Source: Curtobacterium sp. 9128
GTDB lineage: Bacteria; Actinomycetota; Actinomycetes; Actinomycetales; Microbacteriaceae
Direction: 5' to 3'
Length of the DNA: 64,000 nt
Assembly (NCBI RefSeq): GCF_900086645.1
Contig: NZ_LT576451.1
Location: forward strand, 2,914,001 to 2,978,000
Part shown: positions 24,419-36,335 of the stretch, piece after piece
Layout of the letters: every line of letters begins with the position of its first letter
Numbering within the stretch: the first letter of the stretch is position 1
Translations under genes and position numbers: made by a program
Notes under the pieces: model-generated
What the model was told of the DNA's origin: nothing
Seen by the model: the letters and a program-made list of their open reading frames with translations, nothing else
Databases searched by the model: none

Positions 24419-25947
24419 CCGTGCCCCCGCAGACCCGGCGCGAGGCGCGCGAGGCCCGTGAGGCCTCCGCGGCCGCGTCCGCAGCGTCGTCGTCGGCGTC
24501 GTCCGACGCCGCGCTCGGCGCGGTCGACACGGGGAGCGTCGCCGTCCGGAAGGGTGCGAACGCGCTCTTCGGCCGTGGGCTGCTCTACGTCGTCGTCTGG
24601 TCGATGCAGCTCGTCGTCTCGTCGCTCATCTCCCCCGTCCTGGCGCACCTCATGCCGCCGGCGGAGTTCGGTGTGCTCGCCTCCGCGATCGCGCTCTACC
24701 AGGCGCTCGTCGTGCTGGCAGTGGCCGGGATCGACCAGGCGTCGGTGCTCCAGCGGGCCGAGGACGGCGACGACCGGCGTGCACGAGGACTCCTCGCCGT
24801 CGGCATGGTCACCGCGAGCATCGTCACCGTGGTCGCACTCACCACGATCCCGGTCTGGGCCGACGCCGCCGGGTTCATCGGCAACCACCCGCTGCTCCTC
24901 GTCGCGGTGCTCTGGACCGGGCCGGCCGCGATCGTGCAGATCTCGCTGGCGCTCCTCGTGGCGCAGGACCGCATCAAGGTGTTCGCGGTGACGAGTCTCC
25001 TGTCGTCGATCGGCGGCTCGATCATCGGCCTCGGGCTGCTCACGCTCGTGCACGCCGACGCGACGACGTACGCCTGGGGCGGGGTCGTCGCGCAGGGCGT
25101 CGCGATGGTCATCGGGATCGCGGCGACGCGGCCGCGCCTGGCCGGGCTGTTCGACGGCGCGACGAACGCCCGCGCGTTCAAGCTGGGCATCCCGATCGCG
25201 CTCGGCAACCTGTCGTACTTCGTGCTGAACGCCGGCGACCGTGTCGTCGTCCAGCGGCTGCTCGGCCCTGAGGAGGTCGCGCGCTACCAGATCGCCTACG
25301 TCGTCGGCTCCGCGGTGATCCTGCTCCTGTCGTTCACGAACCAGGCATGGGCACCGCACTTCGCCGCACTCCGCGACGCCGTCGCCCGCCGGCAGCTCGC
25401 CATGCACTCCCGCGACGAGCTGTACCGGATGCTCGCGCCCGTGCTGCTGGCCGTCACGCTGGTCTCCCCCGTGGCGCTGCCGATCCTCGCACCGGCGTCG
25501 TACCGCGTCGAGGAACTCACCGTCGTGGTGTTCGTGGTCGCGATCACGGCGTTCCCGGTGGTCGCGAGCGGAGCCACCGGTCGTCTGTTGCTCGTGGAGC
25601 GGCGCGGCGTGGCGGTCGGCGTGATCGCCGCGATCGCGGGCGCCGTGAACATCGGTGCGAACCTCGCACTGGTCCCGCTGTTCGGCATCGCCGGGGCAGC
25701 GATCGCGACGGTGGTGGCCTACGTGGTCCTCGCCGCGATGCAGCTGTTCGTGCTGCCCGACCGACGCGAGTGGCGTGGGCCGGGTCTCCGGATCGTGCTC
25801 CCCGTGCTCGCAGCCCTGACGGTCGCGGCGGCATCGCTGTTCGTGCCGCAGGACGTCTTTTGGAACTGGTTCCGCATCATCGGTGTCCTCGGGTGTCTCC
25901 CGTGGTTCCTCCGTCGGCTGCGGGCAGCACGAGGAGGTGCGTCATGA
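24415..25947 (+). CDS. Polysaccharide flippase (Wzx-like, MOP superfamily)
   Basis: A 510-residue integral membrane protein with about 14 hydrophobic helices after a charged Ala/Arg/Glu-rich cytosolic head (RREAREAREASAAASAASS). Helix pattern and motifs such as GLLYVVVWSMQLVVSSLISP, MPPAEFGVLASAIAL and LNAGDRVVVQRLLGPEEVARY match the lipopolysaccharide/teichoic-acid flippase family that moves undecaprenyl-linked units across the membrane. GTG 24415 overlaps the upstream stop. A longer reading from 24169 has no support. Its presence among GT genes is the best evidence that this locus makes an exported polysaccharide. Confidence 0.88.
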   Translation: MTVPPQTRREAREAREASAAASAASSSASSDAALGAVDTGSVAVRKGANALFGRGLLYVVVWSMQLVVSSLISPVLAHLMPPAEFGVLASAIALYQALVVLAVAGIDQASVLQRAEDGDDRRARGLLAVGMVTASIVTVVALTTIPVWADAAGFIGNHPLLLVAVLWTGPAAIVQISLALLVAQDRIKVFAVTSLLSSIGGSIIGLGLLTLVHADATTYAWGGVVAQGVAMVIGIAATRPRLAGLFDGATNARAFKLGIPIALGNLSYFVLNAGDRVVVQRLLGPEEVARYQIAYVVGSAVILLLSFTNQAWAPHFAALRDAVARRQLAMHSRDELYRMLAPVLLAVTLVSPVALPILAPASYRVEELTVVVFVVAITAFPVVASGATGRLLLVERRGVAVGVIAAIAGAVNIGANLALVPLFGIAGAAIATVVAYVVLAAMQLFVLPDRREWRGPGLRIVLPVLAALTVAAASLFVPQDVFWNWFRIIGVLGCLPWFLRRLRAARGGAS

Positions 25948-27155
25948 CCCGACGGAAGCACACGCAGGACGGCTCGAGGCGACTCCGCATCGGCGTCGTC
26001 ACGACGGGACTCGCGATCACCGGGGGGCTGGAACGCTGCGTCCTCGAGGACACGGCCGAGCTCCTCGCCGCCGGCCACGAGGTCGAGATCTGGCACCGCA
26101 ACGCCCACTCGCCACGATCCGAGGACGGACGCGCGCCGTTCGAGGCCATGGGTGTGCCGCTGCACGACGCGGTCGACTACCGCTTCGGCATCAGGACGGC
26201 CGTCCGCGACGCCTGGCGGTTCGCTCGCCAGGGTCTGCGGCTCCGTCGTGCGAACCTCGACGTCCTGTGGTTGAACCGGCCGGAGTACCTGCCGTTCGGG
26301 CGGGTTGCGTCGCTGGTGTCCGGTGTACCCCTCGCGGTCCACCTGCACCACGCGCCGAACTACAACCGCATCGGGCCCATGGCGGGTGGCCGGACCGAGT
26401 TCCTCGCCGTGTCGAAGGCGATGGCGACGGCATGGGGCGCTGCCGGCGCGCCTGCCGACCGGATCACGATCGTGCCGAACGGCATCGACACCGACGACTT
26501 CCCCGCAGCGACACCGGCAGACGTGCACCGTGCCCGTGCGGTGCTCGGCATCGACGACGCCACACCGACGGTCCTGTACTACGGCCGGCTCACCCGTGCG
26601 AAGGGCGTGCTCGCGCTGCTCGAGGCGTGGGCACGCGTGCTCGAGACCGCTGCGGCACGGCAGCCGGAGACGGTCCCCGCGTCCGCGTCGTCCGGGCGAC
26701 GCCTGCCGCGCCTCGTGCTCGCCGGCGCCCTCTACCCGGACGAGGCCGACGCCGTGAACCGCGCCGTCGCCGAGCTCCCCGAGGACTCCGTGCTCGTCGT
26801 GCCGGAGCGGGACGACGTGGTCCCGCTCCTGCACGCCGCTGACCTCGTCGTCGCGCCGTCCATCGAGCCGGAGGGCTTCGGTCGGGTCGTCGTCGAGGCG
26901 ATGTCCACCGGGCGGCCCGTCGTGGCCGCGGCGTCCGGTGGCACCGGGGAGATCCTCTCCGACGGGTGGGAGCGCTTCACCGTCGACCCGTCGGACACCG
27001 AGGTGCTGGCGAAGCGGGTCCTCGACGTCCTCGACGAGGCGGTCCACGACCCCTCCCTCGGGGAACGGTGCCGCACGTGGGTGCTCGACCGCTACGGGCG
27101 GGCCCCGCACGTGACCGCCCTGCTCGACGCACTGCAGGCACGCGCGCGGCGCTGA
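25944..27155 (+). CDS. GT4 family glycosyltransferase
   Basis: A 403-residue GT-B-fold enzyme. The N-terminal Rossmann half starts RIGVVTTGLAITGGLERCV. The second half contains the donor-site signature EPEGFGRVVVEAMSTGRPVVAAASGG (near 310-336), including the EX7E pair. ILSDGWERFTV and the WVLDRYG tail follow. It adds a sugar, usually to the lipid-linked intermediate, with retention of configuration. ATG 25944 overlaps the flippase stop by 4 bp and has GAGGAGG upstream. Last gene of the plus half of the locus, converging with the GH16 gene across 85 bp. Confidence 0.88.
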   Translation: MTRRKHTQDGSRRLRIGVVTTGLAITGGLERCVLEDTAELLAAGHEVEIWHRNAHSPRSEDGRAPFEAMGVPLHDAVDYRFGIRTAVRDAWRFARQGLRLRRANLDVLWLNRPEYLPFGRVASLVSGVPLAVHLHHAPNYNRIGPMAGGRTEFLAVSKAMATAWGAAGAPADRITIVPNGIDTDDFPAATPADVHRARAVLGIDDATPTVLYYGRLTRAKGVLALLEAWARVLETAAARQPETVPASASSGRRLPRLVLAGALYPDEADAVNRAVAELPEDSVLVVPERDDVVPLLHAADLVVAPSIEPEGFGRVVVEAMSTGRPVVAAASGGTGEILSDGWERFTVDPSDTEVLAKRVLDVLDEAVHDPSLGERCRTWVLDRYGRAPHVTALLDALQARARR

Positions 27156-27240
27156 GGCCCTGACCGACGGGGACCGCCGTGACCGGCATCGGCGCGACGG
27201 TACCGGCGCAACCGGGCCGGCGCGGCGGTGCCGGGTCGGC

Positions 27241-28253
27241 TCAGTTGCCCGAGGTGTCGGCGGTCCAGGTCCCGTCGTCGGGCACCGGTCGGCCGCCGGA
27301 CGGCAGGGTCGCCTGCGGCTCGGCCCCGTCCACGGGAACGTCGATCGTCATCCAGTCGATGAGGAGCGACCCGGCGGCGCTCCGCGGCGGGTGTCCGGCG
27401 TTCGAACCGGCCTGCACGACCAGGTGCATGCGCGACGTGGGGATGCTCTGGGTCGTCGTCGCCACAACGGCGTCGTCGACGAGGAACGACATCCGCGCGG
27501 GGGTCCACTCGATCGTGTAGGTGTGCCAGTCCGCCAGGGACGCGGCCGTCTCGTACTGGACACACTTCTCCGCGGGGTCCTCGAGGCAGTGCACGTTGAG
27601 GGAGGCCGGCGCGCCGAGCGCTCCCTCGGGGAAGTCGATCTCGCCGTCCGACCAGACGTTCTCGTCGCTCCAGAGCAGCACAGCGACCCCGTAGCCGTCG
27701 ACCTCGTCGCTCTTCATGCGGATGCTGTAGCGCCCGGCGGTCTGCCCACCCCACCGTCCGTCGACCAGGGGCACGATCCCACCGGCGAGCGGGGTGCCGC
27801 CCTTGGTGGTCCGGAGGCGCATGTCGAGCATGCCGTCGTGCGCGGTGAGCGCCGACGACTGGTACCGCCCGGTCCCAGCGGTGTCCGCGAACCCGTGGTA
27901 GACGGAGAACCGGTCGGCGTAGTCCGCCTCGAACCCGCCCGTCGGGGTGCTGTCGTCGAAGTCCTCCGAGAAGACCCGGTTCCACCCGCTGCCGTCGCTC
28001 GTCGGCATGCTCACCCCGCTCGGATCGGCGCCGTCTCCGGTCGCGGTCGTCGTCGACGCCGCGACCACCCCGGCCGCGACGACCAGTGCTCCGACCGCGA
28101 AGGCGGTGCGCCGTCCACCGGCGCGGAACGGCACACGGTGCCGGGCGATGCCGGAACCGTGTGCCGGCGCCGCACCGTGTGCCGCCGCAGCCAGCTGGTC
28201 GAGCGGACGGACAGCGTCGACGTCGCGGTCGCCGACGCGATCGTCGTCGGTCG

Positions 28254-28257
<4 letters not shown>
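27241..28257 (-). CDS. GH16 family glycoside hydrolase (membrane-anchored or secreted)
   Basis: A 338-residue protein with a cytosolic head, one membrane helix (TAFAVGALVVAAGVVAAS, about 51-68) and an extracellular GH16 domain. The catalytic signature GEIDFPEG lies at 205-212 (EIDFPE, nucleophile and acid/base glutamates), with WHTYTIEWTP and DWMTIDVPVDG downstream. GH16 enzymes cut beta-1,3/1,4-glucans, galactans and similar polymers, or transfer between them. In EPS operons they commonly trim or depolymerise the product. The ATG overlaps the PIG-L stop by 4 bp. There is no cleavable lipobox, so a membrane anchor is more likely than release. Confidence 0.85.
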
Positions 28258-30642
<2,385 letters not shown>

Positions 30643-30656
<14 letters not shown>

Positions 30657-33600
30657 GACGCATCCCTTCGCGGGTCAGTTCGTACATCGCCGTCGTGCCC
30701 GACGACCACACGCGCTTCCAGTACGGCGAGGACGCCATCGCCCGGGCGAGCTCCTGGTAGTGCGCGTCCGTCTGGTACCCGTAGCGCTCGCCGTAGGCGC
30801 CGAACGGCTCGGCGACGAGGGCGTAGTACTGGGTCGCCGGCCACGTGTCGACGAGCTTCGCCGTGATGTCGGACACGTCGGCCTCCGGGTCGTAGGTGGC
30901 GGACGGGTCCTGGTAGTTGCCGAGGGCCTCACGGGTCAGGTAGGAGACGTCGAAGTACCGGGCACCGGTGTTGCTCGGCACGGCGATCGCGGATCCCGTG
31001 AGGAGCATCACCGAGCCCTTCGGCGCGGTCCGGTCGTAGTACTGCGTGGCTGCCGATTCGCTGCGCGTCATCACGCGGTTCCAGTCGAGTGCGGTCTGCC
31101 CGAACGCCCCGATGGCCACGAGCGCGGCGATGCCGGCTCCCGCGACGACGGCGCGCACACCGGCCGGGCGCATCACCCGGCGCACGGCAGAGCCTGCCCA
31201 CGCCAGCCGTCCGGTCGGCATCGGCAGCGCCGCGGCGAGGATCGCGATCCACGGGGTGGCGAAGAGGACGACGCGGAAGATGCCCTCCTGGCCGTAGTTC
31301 GTGGCGACGAGCAACGAGACCGGGCTCGCCGCCGCGAGGAGCAGCCCCCAGTGCACGCGGTCGCGACGGAGCAGCACCGTGACCAGGGCGGCGAGCCCGA
31401 GCACCACGAGTGCGGCGGCCGGGACGTCGAACGCCAGCCGCGTGACGAGCGGCTGCGGGAGGAGGGTCGATCCGTGGGACGGCGGCTGCACGTTGTCGAA
31501 CACGCGCCCGACGTTCGCGAGGGACAGGAACTTGTCGAGCACGTTGCCGTTCATGACCGCGAACACGACAGCGGGCACGAGCACGACCAACGGCAGCCAC
31601 CACGGGCGGACCAGGCGGAAGACGACGAGCACCACGAGCGCAGCGACCGTCAGGTACGGCGAGATCTGGTGGGTCACGGCCAGCACGATGCCGATGGCGG
31701 CGATCCCGACGATCCGGGACAGCCCGACCTTCCGGGCCCGCGGCTTCGCGGCGACGATCCCGTCCACCGACGTCGTGTCGACGCTGCGGAGCGGTCCGGT
31801 CGCGAGCACGAGGATCACGAGCGACAGCAGGATGCCGACCGACTGCGGCGAGAAGTAGGTCGTGTTGAGCGACCCGGTCATCGCGATCAGGAACGCCGCG
31901 ATCCACGGACGCCGTGGTCCCGGGAGCCAGTGCGACGCGAGCACACCCGAGGCGATCGTCGTGCTGAAGGCCAGGAGGACGGGGACCCACGCGGCGATGA
32001 CCATCGCGTTCTGGATCCCGCCCACGTCGGCCACCCATGCACCGGCGGCGAAGAGCCCCGACCACGTCTGGAAGATGTCAGCGGCGGGGTTCGTCCCACC
32101 GTACTGCCGGATGTACTCGAGCACGCCGATGTGCCGAGCGGCCGCCATCACCGTGGGCATGCCGTACGTGATGGCCTGCGCCAGCTGGATCGCGCCGCCG
32201 AACACCACCACGGGGACGGCGACGGCACGGCCTCGGACCAGCGCGACCACGGCCGCGGCGACGACGATCGCCAGTCCCACGACGAGCCCGGCGCCGAGCC
32301 TGCCGAACAGGCCGTCCCTGATCGGGTCGCCCGTGTGCGTGAGCGCGGTGACGACGACCACGGCGAGCCCGGCCAGCGAGAGCGTCGTGACCGTCGCGGT
32401 GGTCCCCCACCGGCGCCGCGTCGGAGCGTCGTCGGCGACGTACCGTGCCCGGCGGAGCTCGGCGAGGTCACGTGGCACGGCGACCGCCACCGCGAGCGCC
32501 GTGCCCACGACCACCACGACGAACGGAGCCACCGGGTCCCAGACGTGGAACGTCGCCATCGTGTAGCCGATGCCGATCGTGGCGACGAAGGACCCGGTCA
32601 CCGCGAAGACCGCGAAGCGTGCGAGGGGCATCGGCCGCAGGAAGAGCAGCGGCGCGACGCCGAGCAGCGCGAAGAGGAACACCGCTGTCGCGCTCGCACG
32701 GAGCACCGGGACGCCGACGAGCTGTCCGACCGCGGCGAGGACGAGGACGCCCACCAGGAGGCCGGACGCGACGAGGCGCGCAGCGGGCCCCATCGCACCG
32801 GTCGGGACCTCCCGGACCGGTCCAGCGGTCTCGAGACCACGCTGCAGCTCGTGCCGACCGTGCGCCGTCCGGTCGATCGTCCCGGCGCCGCCGATCCGTT
32901 CGCGCAGCGCGAGGAACGGCGCCGTGAACGCCGACCGTCGTTCGACCCCGCGGAGCCGACGTTTCGTCGCGGCGAACTCGGCGTCGACGACGTCGAGCGG
33001 TTCGGACGCGGCGGACCCGTCGACGGCAGCCGCACGGTCCCCCTGCTCGAGTCCGAGGCGCGCGAAGGCGCTGATGGCCTCTGGAGCAGCGTCGATCGAC
33101 GCGGCGAGCGTCTCGCGGTCGAAGGCGTTCTTGGTCATCCAGGCTCCGAGTCCGTGGCCGTTCGCTGCGGCGGCGCGGCGCAGCGACGCGACGTCGTCTG
33201 CCGATCGCTGCCACGCGATCGCGGCGGGTTCGACCGCGATCGCGGCACCCGCGAACAGCAGTCGTGTGAAGAGGTCGAGGTCGTCCCCGCCGCCGACGCG
33301 GGTGCCCGGTCCGAAGGCGGTGTCGAACCCGCCGATCCGGAGGGCCGTCGCGCGGTGCACGGCGAGGTTCGCCCCGGTGCCGTACGCGGACGCGGCGAAG
33401 GGGTGCAGTGGGAGGTCACCCGGGTCGTCGCCGAGCCGCAGGACACGGCGACGGATCGTCCTGGCCGCCGGGGTGCGCTCGTCGTGCCACCGCTGCGCCG
33501 GCGTGCGGAGCTCCGCGCTGGGCACGAGGCCGGTCACGCACGCGACGTCGGGGTCCGTGGCGAACGCGGTCCCGAGGGCATCGAGCCACCCGGCGTCGAC

Positions 33601-34203
33601 GACGGCCCCCTCGTCGACGAACGCGACGACCGCACCGGTCGCCGCGAGCAGGCCGGCGTTCCGCGCTGCGGCGAGCCCGCCGGACGGTGCGGCGATCGTG
33701 GTCACCGTGCGGCCGTCGATCGTCACGACGGCGTCGTCACCCGGCTCGGCCGCGTGCGAGACCACGACGACGTCGAAGGACGGGTACCGGCAGGCGAGCA
33801 CCGAGCGCATCGTCGAGTCCGAAGCACCGTCCGTGCAGAGCACGACGGTGACGGACGGCAGCACCAGACCTGCTGCCGTCCCGGACACCGACGAGACCCG
33901 CGCTGCCGGCGCCGGCATCGGCCGGATCGCGCGCTGCAGGGAGCGGACGTCGATCGTCGCGCCGATGCGGCGGCGCTCGGTGATCTCCGCCTCGACGAAC
34001 CCGAGGGGCTCGCCGTGGTCGCGCACGAGCAGCCGGGCACGCCGGTACCCCTCGGCCCCGTCGAGCGCGATGACGTCGCGGTGGCTCGAGGCGTGCACGT
34101 CCGCGCGGTCGACCTCGCCGACCCACAGGGCGCCGTCCCACGTGGGGAACAGCGGCCCCGTGGTGATCGGCGAGACGACCATCGCCAGGGTCGCACGCGT
34201 CAC
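30643..34203 (-). CDS. Fusion of a degenerate GT2 domain to a large multi-pass membrane module
   Basis: A 1186-residue protein. Residues 20-95 are the accessory module shared with other GT2s here (GYRRARLLVRDHGEPLGFVE). Residues 117-350 fold like GT2 but lack key residues: the donor site reads VVSH (147-150) instead of VVDN, the metal motif VDEGA (196-200) instead of VDDDV, and the HRHR region is WQRSAD. From about 475 on, roughly 15 hydrophobic segments form a membrane domain, with an extracellular-looking loop near 670-720 and an extracytoplasmic tail (SESAATQYYDRTAPKG...). This suggests a GT-C or polymerase-like module. GTG 34203 overlaps the upstream stop by 4 bp. Function unknown; a polymerase or transfer role is inferred. 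Confidence 0.75.
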
Positions 34204-35171
34204 GGTGCACCCACCGGCTGCACGGCGACGGGGACGGGCGTGGGCGACGCCACCACGACGCCGCCGAGGAACCGGCCGACGGCGTAGCCGGTCACGGTTC
34301 CGAGCACGCAGGTGACGATCGCGACCGCACGGGTCCCGCCGCCTCGCCCGAGCCGACCGAGTTCACGGAACAGCGCCTTCGGCAGCACCTTCGTCAGGTA
34401 GGTCGACTCGCTGGACAGCGAGTCCTTCGCCCCGACGCGACGGCTGAGGACCGCCTTCGAGATGCCCTCGTAGTAGCTCCGGCGCCGCACGTACCGCATC
34501 GCGACGCGGTCAGGGGACACACGGTGCGAGACGTTCGACCGCGGCTCGAAGCGGATCCTCGCGGTCGGATCGGCCTGCGCGATCCGGATGCAGAGCTCCG
34601 TCTCCTCGCACCCGAGCGGCTGGTTGCCGACCCGGCCGATCCCGGACCGGAACCCGCCGGCGGCGAGGAGCACGTCACGGCGGAACGCCATGCTCGAGCC
34701 GATCACATTGCGGACGTCGCCCGGTTCGGTGGGCAGTCCGGTGTAGCTGCAGCCGACGATCCACAGGAGCTCGTCGGGGTAGGGACCCGCACCGGTCGCG
34801 GTCGGCCACGACGGGGTCGCCCGACCGCCGACGCCGACGACGTCCGGCAGCGAGAGCGCCTCGACGAGGTGGGCCAGCCAGTCGTCGTCGGCGGTCGCGT
34901 CGTCGTCGAGGAAGGCAACGACCTCCGACTCGGCGAGCGCCACGCCGGTGTTCCGCGCGCCGGACAGGCCCCGGTCCTCGGAGTTCTCGACGACCAGCAG
35001 CTCCGGCCAGCGTGCCTTCGCACGCAGGAACAGCTCGGGCTCGTGGTCGATGACGACCACCACCTCGGTTGCGTTCGGCTGTCGCTTCGCGGACTCGACC
35101 GAGTCCTGCAGGTCGCCCCAGCGCTGCTGCGTGTACGCGCAGATGACGACCGCGACCGTCGGGACGCTCAC
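34200..35171 (-). CDS. GT2 family glycosyltransferase
   Basis: A 323-residue family-2 enzyme. It starts VSVPTVAVVICAYTQQRW, then VVVVIDHEPE, the metal motif FLDDDATADDDW and GCEETELCIRI (catalytic-acid region), plus a C-terminal hydrophobic stretch (TRAVAIVTCVLGTVTGYAVGRFLGG) that should anchor it in the membrane. The start is GTG 35171, overlapping the upstream GT stop by 4 bp. The 88-residue longer frame is rejected because it lies inside the neighbour. Of the rhamnosyl/galactofuranosyl-like type by appearance, though donor specificity is not readable. Confidence 0.85.
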   Translation of the reverse strand: MSVPTVAVVICAYTQQRWGDLQDSVESAKRQPNATEVVVVIDHEPELFLRAKARWPELLVVENSEDRGLSGARNTGVALAESEVVAFLDDDATADDDWLAHLVEALSLPDVVGVGGRATPSWPTATGAGPYPDELLWIVGCSYTGLPTEPGDVRNVIGSSMAFRRDVLLAAGGFRSGIGRVGNQPLGCEETELCIRIAQADPTARIRFEPRSNVSHRVSPDRVAMRYVRRRSYYEGISKAVLSRRVGAKDSLSSESTYLTKVLPKALFRELGRLGRGGGTRAVAIVTCVLGTVTGYAVGRFLGGVVVASPTPVPVAVQPVGAP

Positions 35172-35992
35172 GCGGCTTCCTCGTCCAGTGCCGGCACGGC
35201 GGTCGGGACGACGCGGGGCGTGACCGGGGTGAGGCGCGCGCGTGCCTGCGCCTCGGAGGCGCGGCGACGCTCGTGCATGATCGACTTCAGCACGCGGATG
35301 CCGTCGGTCACGGCGTTCAGATTGCTGGTGCCGTGGACGCGGAGCTTCTCGTGGCTCGGCACCTCGGAGATCGCCAGGTCCGCGGCGGACCAGCGGCAGG
35401 TCAGGATCGTCTCGATCTCGAAGCCGTCGCCCCACAGCATCGAGCCGTCGGTGGGCTTCGGCAGCGTCGAGGACAGCAGGCCGATCTTGGGCAGCGTGTC
35501 CGCCCAGAAGGCGTTGTAGCCGTAGCAGAGGTCCGTGTAACGGGCGCCGAGCAGCAGGTTGCAGACCACGTTCAGACCGCGGTTGCCGAGGCTGCGGACG
35601 ATCGTGATGTCATCGCTGCCACCGCCGAGGGCGTAGCGCGTGCCCTTGGCGACGTCGGCACCGGCGACCAGCGCGTCGACGAAGCGCGGGATCTCGTCGG
35701 GGTCCGCCGAGCAGTCGGCGTCGAACATGACGACGACGTCGCCGGTGACGGCCTCGAACCCGCAGGCGAGCGCGTTGCCCTTGCCCTTCCGGGTCTGCTG
35801 CACGACCTTGATCGTCGGCATGAGGCGCTGGGCGGTCGCGATGGTGTCGTCGACCGAGTTGCCGTCGACCAGGATCACCTCGTACACCGGCGGGAGCTTC
35901 GGGAGGATGATCTCGAGGTTCCTCGCCTCGTTGCGCGCGGGGATGACGACCGAGACGCGAGGGTCCAGGGGACGGATCGTGCTGGCGGACAT
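35168..35992 (-). CDS. GT2 family glycosyltransferase, polyprenyl-phosphate sugar synthase-like
   Basis: A 274-residue protein of the DPM1/DPG-synthase type, which loads a sugar from a nucleotide donor onto polyprenyl phosphate. Motifs: VSVVIPARNEARNLEIILPKLP at the N-terminus, VILVDGNSVDDT, QQTRKGKGNALACGF, and VVMFDADCSADP with the DAD metal motif. No membrane helices are seen, as is usual for the soluble members. ATG 35992 has AGGAG 3-7 nt upstream. First gene of the five-gene minus operon ending at GH16. It would supply a lipid-linked sugar that the multi-pass protein two genes downstream could use. Confidence 0.86.
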   Translation of the reverse strand: MSASTIRPLDPRVSVVIPARNEARNLEIILPKLPPVYEVILVDGNSVDDTIATAQRLMPTIKVVQQTRKGKGNALACGFEAVTGDVVVMFDADCSADPDEIPRFVDALVAGADVAKGTRYALGGGSDDITIVRSLGNRGLNVVCNLLLGARYTDLCYGYNAFWADTLPKIGLLSSTLPKPTDGSMLWGDGFEIETILTCRWSAADLAISEVPSHEKLRVHGTSNLNAVTDGIRVLKSIMHERRRASEAQARARLTPVTPRVVPTAVPALDEEAA

Positions 35993-36272
35993 GGTGCTCC
36001 TGTCGGGTTCAGGGCTGCAATCGGGAAGACCGTCACGGCGACGGTCGATGGCCCTCGGGGTACGCGAGGACTCAGGACGCGGGTACGTCAGCTGCGGTGC
36101 ACGGCGGTGAGGGTGCACCGTCGTTCCCGTCGGGAGCGGGGGTACGCCGTTCCCTGGGGATTCCCACCTTTGTCGGGGCGGGGTGACGGGTCAATGCGAT
36201 CGGTGATCCGTTGCGGGGCCGCGGGTGCGGATACGGAAACCCGCAAGCGGGCTGCGGTGGGTCGTCGGGTCG
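35993..36272 (-). promoter_or_regulatory. 280-bp leader/promoter region of the GT/PIG-L/GH16 operon
   Basis: No gene seen. Several RNA hairpins are possible on the minus strand, including GACCGTC-GCCGT-GACGGTC near 36030-36048 and a GGTGCAC/GTGCACC pair near 36097-36120. A TTGACC-like -35 lies near 36190. The length and structure would suit a riboswitch or other long 5' leader, but no known class was matched. Confidence 0.35.
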
Positions 36273-36332
36273 CCCCGGGACGGACGGGAGGCTCGTGGCG
36301 GGGTCGCCACGAGCCTCCCGTCCGTCCCGGGG
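36273..36332. terminator. Strong 28-bp hairpin after A-T-TE gene; full copy of dispersed palindrome
   Basis: Perfect 28-bp arms (36273-36300 and 36305-36332) around a GGGT loop; the core is GGACGGGAGGCTCGTGGCG, as at 1467-1508. It begins 3 bp after the stop of the A-T-TE gene. The longest perfect palindrome in the window. Confidence 0.8.
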
Positions 36333-36335
36333 CCG

